Source: Saccharomycopsis malanga
Taxonomy: Eukaryota; Ascomycota; Saccharomycetes; Ascoideales; Saccharomycopsidaceae
Assembly: GCA_004014935.1 (NCBI GenBank)
Contig: CP025325.1
Coordinates: 806,001 to 870,000, forward strand
DNA: 64,000 nucleotides
Direction of reading: 5' to 3'
Shown here: positions 57,404-64,000 of the stretch, piece by piece
How positions within the stretch are numbered: the first letter of the stretch is position 1
How the letters are laid out: each line of letters opens with the position of its first letter
Translations under genes and position numbers: made by a program
The notes under the pieces: model-generated
Seen by the model: the letters and a program-made list of their open reading frames with translations, nothing else
The model's database searches: none
Told to the model about the DNA's origin: nothing

Positions 57404-57737
57404 TGTATTGACCGGAGAATGGGTAAATCGTAGACTAACTATATAAAAAGGATAAGAGAAGACTAAAATAAAGGAAGAAACAGAGTTTTTAATAGTGGTT
57501 AGAACAGTGAGATACCTGAAGGGTAATCGAATATCCTGACGACTGTCTAGACTCATAAAACAATGAATAAAGGGAGGTGGCAGTGTTGTCCACCGACTGA
57601 TAAGTCTAGCCAATAAGAAATAGGAAAAGAATAGAGCTTGTATCTGTATATACAGCAAACATAGAATAAGGAGTAATGTATCTAGTCAACCAGATCAGAG
57701 GACTGGAAGCATATAGATGTTTACCACCAATGATACA
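57404..57737. mobile_element. Solo-LTR-like relic, copy 2
   Basis: 334-bp homologue of 2994-3316 with the same TGTATT start and AATGATACA end and an ACTATATAAAA box near the start. No coding part or flanking duplication is visible. Divergence between the copies indicates an old, inactive fossil. Confidence 0.5.
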
Positions 57738-57897
57738 AACTGGAGTTAAGTATACTATGAAAGAGTACAATATTTTTACCATCGAATTTTTGAAAATTTT
57801 AGTTATAAACATTGGCTGAAAACTTTTCTTAGAATTCCAAAAGGATAGTTATACTGAGCTATTTGATTATAATTATTCACAAAAAAATCAAACAGAA

Positions 57898-57953
57898 ACT
57901 AACAAATACTAACAAATACTAACAAATACTAACAAATACTAACAAATACTAAC
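57898..57953 (+). repeat. 10-bp repeat of TACTAACAAA
   Basis: Five to six perfect units of TACTAACAAA. Each contains TACTAAC, the yeast spliceosomal branch-site consensus. No intron is evident around it. Confidence 0.9.
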
Positions 57954-58154
57954 CAACCTTAAAATTGACTAAATCAGATAAATTATAGTATAAGTAGAAT
58001 TGAGTAAATTAGATGTATTTTAGTAGAATTGTCGAGCACTACTGACAAGCGCGGGCTTATGGTGAACTACACTAGAAGATCCAACAGATATCAATATTCA
58101 GTATACATAGCAAAAGGCTACTCTTCGGCAAACAATGCTGTATTACAATCAGAA

Positions 58155-58475
58155 GCTTCAGAAGTATTACCAGCATGGGTGGACCATTACACCTTTAGAT
58201 ATGTAGTTATTTTGGCCGGTTTTCCTATATTTTACAGGAAGAGGTAAAATGCCGTTTCTAAATACATCGTTATTGATTAGCATTACCAACTTTGGCTCAT
58301 ATTGAGTTTTTCTGACAATGTTGAACTGTTGAGCTAAGTTTACATTGGAATAAGGAATACCAACAGTTAACTCAGCTGTTAGTTATTGATTAGCACCAGC
58401 ACCAATGCTTAATACATTACCTACAGCAACATGCTCAATTTTATGATTATGACCTATTTTTATTCCATAGTTAAG
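58155..58475 (-). pseudogene. Possible decayed coding sequence
   Basis: The minus strand reads protein-like text over about 100 codons (IGHNHKIEHVAVGNVL, TVGIPYSNVNLAQQFNIVRK, LPLPVKYRKTGQNNY), interrupted at least once. I do not recognise the parent protein. The composition contrasts with neighbouring spacer DNA. Confidence 0.25.
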
Positions 58476-58481
58476 AAGACA

Positions 58482-58677
58482 TAATAATATCTTATATTTC
58501 GAGTCCAATACATATTAGTTTCGTATATACGCTAAAGGGCTTTGGGAAAACACTAGACTTGGGCCTGTGAAACCATGTTCACATTGTAAAAGCAGCGGGT
58601 TCGAACCTTTGAGCCTTTTAGGTCATTAATTCTCGTTTTCGAGAGTACTAGCAACTGAAATATCTTGTGCAGCGGCT
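58482..58677 (-). mobile_element. SINE, diverged, minus strand
   Basis: End TACGAAACTAATATGTATTG, ATT tail, shortened body, box B GGTTCGAACCT-like and a decayed head. It is one of the most diverged copies. Confidence 0.72.
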
Positions 58678-59168
58678 GTATAATATTATTTTCATCAAAA
58701 TAAATGTTTCTTGTCGAGTTTTAAAAAATTACTGGGTAGGAAATTCGGTCCAATTGTATAGTCTCGTATGAGTCTGTTTCTACTTTTAATCAGGTATACA
58801 ATCTGGTATACAAAAGCAGCTTTACTTTTTGCTTTAAAGACGCCGAAATCTACCAATCATGGCTTGTTCTAATGTGAGCTCAACTACAAAACTCAAGGTT
58901 CCTTAAACTAGGCTCTAAACAGTCTCATCAACAATACACAGAACTGGTTTATACTGGTACAAAAATATGACCATTGTCACTCTTCTAGTAGTACAAATTG
59001 GAGTCTTTGAGGGTAGCACAAGGCTCCTCAATGTCTAGTGACTATAACCAAGACAATTGCCCCCTTTAAAATATAGTTGTCTATCATAATGTGATAAAGA
59101 TTCATCTTTTCTATCCGGGTAATAGTACAGATAATTTTTTTTTGATGCGGTCGGTATATGCATACGAA
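58678..59168. other. Intergenic, no gene seen
   Basis: Spacer before the decamer array. No supported gene. Confidence 0.45.
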
Positions 59169-59743
59169 ATTTCACTATTTTTCACTATTTTTCACTATTT
59201 TTCACTATTTTTCACTATTTTTCACTATTTTTCACTATTTTTCACTATTTTTCACTATTTTTCACTATTTTTCACTATTTTTCACTATTTTTCACTATTT
59301 TTCACTATTTTTCACTATTTTCACTATTTTTCACTATTTTTCACTATTTTTCACTATTTTTCACTATTTTTCACTATTTTTCACTATTTTTCACTATTTT
59401 TCACTATTTTTCACTATTTTTCACTATTTTTCACTATTTTTCACTATTTTTCACTATTTTTCACTATTTTTCACTATTTTCACTATTTTTCACTATTTTT
59501 CACTATTTTTCACTATTTTTCACTATTTTTCACTATTTTTCACTATTTTTCACTATTTTTCACTATTTTTTCACTATTTTTCACTATTTTTCACTATTTT
59601 TTATTTTTTTTCACTATTTTTCACTATTTTTCACTATTTTTCACTATTTTTCACTATTTTTCACTATTTTTTCACTATTTTTCACTATTTTTCACTATTT
59701 TTCACTATTTTTCACTATTTTTCACTATTTTTCACTATTTTTC
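59169..59743 (+). repeat. 10-bp phased CACTATTTTT tandem array
   Basis: About 57 consecutive copies of CACTATTTTT over ~575 bp. Nearly all units are exactly 10 bp; a few are 9 or 11 bp, and one short interruption lies at about 59598-59610. Because 10 bp is not a multiple of 3, the repeat has a 30-bp coding period and is stop-free in more than one forward frame (FTIFHYFSLF); this open text is an artefact and not a gene. It ends ~44 bp before the CNS1 start codon. Confidence 0.97.
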
Positions 59744-59786
59744 GCAAGGGTTCCATCATAAAGTATTGAAAGCAAGTGGTTTAAAG

Positions 59787-60917
59787 ATGCCTGCGCCAAT
59801 GTTACCGGGCCAGAGTGGTGGCAAAAAGCTTGATCCGCAGCTTCCGCCTCAGTTGCAGTCATTGGAGAACAAAAGTGTTGATGATGTGATAAAAGAATTG
59901 AATCAGTGTCCGTTTTTTATGACATCATACGATGATCAAGATGGCCAGAATGAGAGTTTAGAAGCCTTAAAAGCGCTTGCGTATGAAGGTGAGCCAGAAG
60001 AGATTGCTAGTAACTTTAAGAACCAAGGAAACGATTGTTTCAAATCCAAACAGTACAAGAACGCAGTTGAATACTATAACAAAGCGATTGATGTGAAATG
60101 CGGAGATAAAGATCTCGAGTCTAAAGTGTACTGTAATAGAGCACAATGTAATCTTTTCTTGAAGAACTACAGAAGATGTATAAATGATTGCCAGAAAGCA
60201 TTGGCAATTGATCCTACGCTTGTGAAAGCGTATTTTCGTATGGGCAAAGCGTTTATCCAAATAAACAAGTTCAAAGAAGCCAAAGAGGCAATCCAATTTG
60301 GTTTGCAGTTTCTGCCTGATGACAGTTCCATGAAAGACTTGCTTAAAGAGGCTGAAACAAAGACAGCACAATTGAATCATCGCCTTCAGAAGGAGCACGA
60401 TGAGAAAATAGCTTTCGCAAAGGCCATAACCATGCGCCAGTTAAGCCTTGTATTTACTAAACTGTACTCCGAAGACCGTCAGAAGTTTCGTCTTGAAGAC
60501 AAAAAGGACTTTGAGTCCCAAATCATCTTCAGCGGCTTTTTACATTTCCCAAGCATTGGCTTTGACTGCTTCTTAGTGGAGATTGGTGAGTTGTCTACCG
60601 TTGCTGACGCATTGCTAGTAGCTTATCACAATAGCCCCGACAAATTCGAAGGCCATCCAGAATTAGATATGAAAAAAGCCCAAATATTCATGGAAACCAT
60701 CAGCGGCGGTCTCGTTAAGGTGGGCAAAAACAAAACCTTCCATGAAATCCTTACCTCTGGAAGCCCAGTGGTGCCTGTCATTGACTGGATTTTGAAATTG
60801 TATATTGTTCCAAAAGAACAGATTGACACTTTTATTGCCAAATGGGACAAGAAAGAAAAACTTGCCAGCAGAGTCAGTGATGATGAAGTTACTGCAATTG
60901 CCCTGACTGCCATTTAA
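59787..60917 (+). CDS. CNS1: TPR co-chaperone Cns1/TTC4
   Basis: Essential Hsp90/Hsp70 co-chaperone, linked to eEF2 folding in yeast. 376 aa from ATG 59787 (MPAPMLPGQSGG); S. cerevisiae Cns1 is 385. The N-terminal NQCPFFM motif is typical of Cns1/TTC4. Three TPRs occupy about residues 70-180 (NFKNQGNDCFKSKQYKNAVE, YCNRAQCNLFLKNYRRCIND, AYFRMGKAFIQINKFKEAKE) with the carboxylate-clamp Lys/Asn/Arg positions. The C-terminal wheel domain ends IDWILKLYIVPKEQ. The frame stays open upstream through the decamer repeat, but that text is not part of the protein. Confidence 0.94.
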   Translation: MPAPMLPGQSGGKKLDPQLPPQLQSLENKSVDDVIKELNQCPFFMTSYDDQDGQNESLEALKALAYEGEPEEIASNFKNQGNDCFKSKQYKNAVEYYNKAIDVKCGDKDLESKVYCNRAQCNLFLKNYRRCINDCQKALAIDPTLVKAYFRMGKAFIQINKFKEAKEAIQFGLQFLPDDSSMKDLLKEAETKTAQLNHRLQKEHDEKIAFAKAITMRQLSLVFTKLYSEDRQKFRLEDKKDFESQIIFSGFLHFPSIGFDCFLVEIGELSTVADALLVAYHNSPDKFEGHPELDMKKAQIFMETISGGLVKVGKNKTFHEILTSGSPVVPVIDWILKLYIVPKEQIDTFIAKWDKKEKLASRVSDDEVTAIALTAI

Positions 60918-61068
60918 ATATCCACAATTTAATCATCTGTACACTAATCTATGACTTTATGTATTTTTTTAACTATACAAAAATGTATCAGCATTGTAAA
61001 TTGTAAATTGTTCGAGTTGACAAGCCAAAAAATTTAATACAGTTTGAGTAAGCAAAAAATAAAAAATA

Positions 61069-61141
61069 TGGACGAGACAGGAATCGAACCAGTGACCTTC
61101 TGCTTGCAAGGCAGACGCGCTACCAACTACGCCACACGCCC
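61069..61141 (-). tRNA. tRNA-Ala (anticodon TGC)
   Basis: 73-nt cloverleaf on the minus strand. The acceptor GGGCGTG/CTCGTCC has the G3-U70 pair that identifies tRNA-Ala; there is one T-T mismatch at 6-67. The anticodon stem TCTGC/GCAGA closes CTTGCAA (TGC). Box A TGGCGTAGTTGG and box B GGTTCGATTCC are intact; a T-rich terminator follows. It is identical to the copy at 61573. Confidence 0.95.
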
Positions 61142-61572
61142 AGATTACATAAATTTTTTCTTGACCTAATGAAACCCATTTTCCATTTTAATGTTGCCTA
61201 TATTTTTGCAAAACAGAAAACACACATATTACATAAAAGTGATAGTATTACTAAAGGCCCTAGTGACAGCGTTGATATATTGGACACAGATTGCGTGTCT
61301 ATACTTAGTAGGAACATACCACTGTATGATTATGTCATTGAGTGTCTCAGATAAAGTAGGGCAACACTGTCAGGCTCCTAGTAACTATGTTGCCAATCCT
61401 AGTACAGTTTGGTGAACTGACGGATATAAAGCGGATGTATCCTGCGACTCTAAAATATAGTAATCCTGATAAAAGACAAGCAATCTTAGATATAATCTTG
61501 TACATTAAGTGTAGTACTGACAACACAGTAAGACGGATATTGACGCGGAGAGTAAAAAAATATTCACAAATT
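61142..61572. other. Spacer between inverted tRNA-Ala genes
   Basis: 431 bp with no supported gene. It separates the 5' ends of two divergent identical tRNA genes. Confidence 0.6.
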
Positions 61573-61645
61573 GGGCGTGTGGCGTAGTTGGTAGCGCGTC
61601 TGCCTTGCAAGCAGAAGGTCACTGGTTCGATTCCTGTCTCGTCCA
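61573..61645 (+). tRNA. tRNA-Ala (anticodon TGC), second copy
   Basis: Plus-strand copy identical over all 73 nt to the minus-strand gene at 61069. About 20 nt of T-rich 3' flank (ATATTTTTTATTTTTT) are also shared; the 5' flanks are not. Confidence 0.95.
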
Positions 61646-62370
61646 TATTTTTTATTTTTTTTGCTAAATCCTCAATCTATCAACATTGTCATGATTCGGC
61701 AAACATGGTTGGATGTTTTTACACAGTGAAGTGCAATTGAATGCTATATACCACCATGCAACTGAATTTCATAGAGAATCTAGCTTGATGTGTTGCACTT
61801 TTTAATACAGACAGTTTCGCAATATGAAAACAAAAAACATGTATCTTTTGAAAAATTGGTTCACGAGAACAGTGTTTTGATAAAGTGATACTTATTTGGC
61901 TTTTCGAACAAAATTATAGGTTTAATCATATATTTTGTTGCAGAGTTGTTGAAACTTTGAGATAATTATGGAAACATCAATATACACCATTACTCTGATG
62001 ATTTCGACTTTACAGTTTTTGAATGTATTGGCTTCTTGGTATACCCAACAAGCCTATCCATACACTACTTGTAACACATTAAAGGTGTTTTGCTTTTTAT
62101 ATACTTTTTCTTTATCACGTACTGAGTTGATAACCTAGCAATAAGGAACCTTTTTTCTTTGAAATATTGCAAACTTTAATGGGAATCATAACAATTCTTT
62201 CAAGCCGTAAATGCACTTTGTGAGGTGAGGATTTTGGCGTGCTCGTTTTACATGTTATACTGCTGATAATAAAAATATAGACAAGTGCTTAATTCAAAGA
62301 AGAAATGGTAATAAAAACTATTACTATCGCTACTTTTACCAGTACTATAAAGAATACACCATCTACCACT
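61646..62370. other. Intergenic, no gene seen
   Basis: AT-rich spacer, no gene recognised. Confidence 0.5.
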
Positions 62371-62988
62371 TACAATTCCATTTCCCCCCGGAAAAAACAG
62401 ACGGCGGATTCCGCTATTCAGAGCCCGGGACGAGGGAAACCTTAAAGAGCTTATCATAGTGAACAATTCGCCCGGCCGGAGCTCCGGACCGCGTGACGAA
62501 ACGTGAAAATTAGAAAATCTGGGGTACCATTAGCTCTAAGGGAGAAAGTTAGATCCCTTACAGAGGGTGGAAGAAATTGGATTATATAGTTAAAGCTGAC
62601 CGCTGAAGACTTCCGATCGGATGCAACTGAACTTTTGGACCATACTCTGTAAAGTAGGGTGTATAAATACTCGCGGATTTCCACATTGTTCGTAGAAACG
62701 GGTATGAAATTGTCTTTCTCACTAGGATTTTCAGACGTATTATCTAATTGGAGCCGTTTTCCGTATTGGTTACTACTGCCTTGAAAAAGTAGTGACAAAA
62801 ATTACCTGCTCAGTATTGCTGTTTCGGACCCGTTTTTCGACGAGTCAATTGCAAACTCACTGACCCTTGCAGTGGCCTTATTTTTTTATTTTTTTCTTAT
62901 CTTATTGCACGTTTAAATCTTTGTTTTTTTTTGGACTCTTTTCTTTATATAGTTTTCAGACATTATCTTGAAACCTTTGAATAGCAGA
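62371..62988 (+). promoter_or_regulatory. SFC1 promoter with CGG/CCG palindromes
   Basis: GC-rich island in an AT-rich spacer. CCGGAGCTCCGG at 62476-62487 is a perfect 12-bp palindrome of CGG-N4-CCG form, and GCGGATTCCGC near 62403-62413 is a second inverted CGG/CCG pair. Such pairs are typical zinc-cluster (Zn2Cys6) factor sites. In S. cerevisiae SFC1 is induced on C2 carbon through Cat8/Sip4, so a similar activator is a fair guess. A T-tract and TATATAG (62945-62951) lie near the start. Confidence 0.45.
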
Positions 62989-63939
62989 ATGGCTCCTAAA
63001 AACAAGAATAAAAACCCGGTTATCCACTTGGTGGCCGGTGGTACTGCTGGCTTGATGGAGGCCCTCTGTTGCCATCCTTTGGACACCATCAAGGTGCGGA
63101 TGCAGTTGTATAGAAGAGCTGCTGAGGGCAACATCAAACCACCTGGCTTCATCAAGACTGGTGCTGGAATCGCCAAGAATGAAGGATTTATCTCGTTATA
63201 CAAAGGTTTGGGTGCTGTTTGTATTGGTATTGTTCCTAAGATGGCTATTCGATTTTCATCTTTCGAATATTACAAAACTTGGTTTAAAAAACCAGATGGA
63301 TCCATTTCTACTGGCTACACTTTCATTTCCGGTTTGGCTGCCGGTGTCACTGAGGCTGTGGCTGTTGTCAACCCTATGGAAGTTGTCAAAATTAGAATGC
63401 AAGCCCAATCCAACTCTATGAAGGATCCAGGTGCTAAGCCAAAATATAGAAATGCTATCCAAGCAGGTTATGTCATCACCAAAGAAGAGGGTTTTAAGGC
63501 TTTCTACAAGGGTGTTTCTTTGACTGCGTTGCGTCAAGCTACTAACCAAGGTGTCAACTTTACAGTGTACTCCAAGTTGAGAACTAAGTTGCAAGAATAC
63601 CACAAGTCTGATAATGTTCCAGGATGGCAAACATCTGGAATTGGTTTGATTTCCGGTGGTTTGGGTCCTCTTTGTAATGCCCCAATCGACGTCATAAAGA
63701 CCAGATTGCAAAAAGAAGTTGGTGGTAACCCTAACGAGAACGCCTTGAAAAGAATTGTTAGAATCGGATCAAAGTTGATTCAAGAAGAAGGCGTCAGAGC
63801 TTTCTACAAGGGTGTTACCCCAAGAATTATGAGAGTTGCTCCTGGCCAGGCTGTTACCTTCACTGTTTACGAGTTTATGCAAACCGCCTTGAGTAAAGTA
63901 CCATACATTGGCGATGGCAATAAGAAATTGACTGCCTAA
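62989..63939 (+). CDS. SFC1: Mitochondrial succinate-fumarate carrier
   Basis: Inner-membrane carrier exchanging cytosolic succinate (from the glyoxylate cycle) for mitochondrial fumarate, needed for gluconeogenesis from C2 compounds. 316 aa from the first ATG (MAPKNKNKNPVIHLVAGGTAG). Three carrier repeats show PLDTIKVRMQ, PMEVVKIRMQ and PIDVIKTRLQ (Px[DE]xx[KR]x[KR]), six membrane spans, and specific text shared with yeast Sfc1: CCHPLDTIKVRMQLYRRA, KPPGFIKTG, RQATNQGVNFTVYSKL, RVAPGQAVTFTVYE. Codon bias is strong, suggesting high expression. Confidence 0.97.
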   Translation: MAPKNKNKNPVIHLVAGGTAGLMEALCCHPLDTIKVRMQLYRRAAEGNIKPPGFIKTGAGIAKNEGFISLYKGLGAVCIGIVPKMAIRFSSFEYYKTWFKKPDGSISTGYTFISGLAAGVTEAVAVVNPMEVVKIRMQAQSNSMKDPGAKPKYRNAIQAGYVITKEEGFKAFYKGVSLTALRQATNQGVNFTVYSKLRTKLQEYHKSDNVPGWQTSGIGLISGGLGPLCNAPIDVIKTRLQKEVGGNPNENALKRIVRIGSKLIQEEGVRAFYKGVTPRIMRVAPGQAVTFTVYEFMQTALSKVPYIGDGNKKLTA

Positions 63940-64000
63940 TCCATACAAAAGCACTGCCCTACATTACGGCTTCTCCCGCATCATCTTCTAAATATTCCTT

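Noticed and set aside
58029-58247. 72-codon frame on the plus strand
   Set aside because: No ATG start and no recognisable domain; it overlaps the minus-strand coding-like relic.
59091-59786. A long open frame of repeated FTIFHYFSLF residues fused in front of CNS1
   Set aside because: It is the translation of a 10-bp repeat that is stop-free in more than one frame. CNS1 homologues start at MPAPMLPG-like sequence, so the repeat is upstream DNA and not a protein domain.
62454-62798. 114-codon frame opposite the SFC1 promoter
   Set aside because: No recognised motif; it overlaps the GC-rich promoter palindromes, which explain the lack of stops.

Overview
The window looks like a chromosome segment of a budding-yeast-type ascomycete (Saccharomycotina). 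Genes are mostly intronless. The few introns are short, with GTATGT or GTAAGT donors and CTAAC/CTAAT branch sites close to the acceptor. The gene set is typical of yeast: MRPS9, BYE1, MRN1, an acyl-CoA oxidase, COQ3, RPL27, IRA2, REX4, MHF1, PMI1, MTC1, PEF1, NIT2, CNS1 and SFC1. Three genes point away from the Saccharomyces clade: an Erp38/P5-type protein disulfide isomerase, a perilipin, and above all a velvet-domain regulator. My inference is an early-diverging lineage (Dipodascaceae or Trichomonascaceae-like); the species is not identified and I could not settle whether CTG is read as Leu or Ser.

Layout. 1-5.5 kb: PDI-like gene (cut by the window edge) divergent from MRPS9, then tRNA-Arg(TCT), an old solo-LTR-like repeat and BYE1. 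5.9-8 kb: MRN1 with a 3' tandem repeat. 8-17.6 kb: a repeat-rich tract around an unrecognised, probably mitochondrial protein and an acyl-CoA oxidase. 18-21.4 kb: an NADP-binding oxidoreductase-like gene, COQ3 and intron-containing RPL27. 23.3-31.5 kb: one giant IRA-type RasGAP gene with an abrupt base-composition change inside it. 31.5-33.3 kb: AT-rich DNA holding a mitochondrial group II intron fragment. 33.3-35 kb: REX4 and spliced MHF1. 37.3-38.8 kb: the velvet gene behind a 2.3 kb upstream region. 40.5-47.5 kb: spliced PMI1, a class V aminotransferase-like gene and a perilipin, separated by repeats. 48.4-52.5 kb: an LRR-like protein and MTC1. 53.6-56.7 kb: spliced PEF1 and NIT2. 57-64 kb: a second LTR relic, a very large 10-bp repeat just upstream of CNS1, two tRNA-Ala(TGC) genes in inverted orientation, and SFC1.

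The most striking content is not in the genes. About twenty intergenic sequences belong to one tRNA-derived SINE family. They have a box A/box B RNA polymerase III head, a unique body and a 3' end running into (ATT)n. One full copy at 9.37-9.69 kb has a perfect 15-bp target-site duplication and a near-identical sister at 39.2 kb, so the family moved recently. A derived ~180-bp unit has been amplified in tandem at three places. SINEs are rarely reported in budding yeasts, and no partner LINE is visible here.

Functionally the window is a mix of housekeeping genes (translation, RNA processing, ubiquinone, mannose-6-phosphate, peroxisomal beta-oxidation, lipid-droplet coat, succinate-fumarate exchange) with no operon-like theme.
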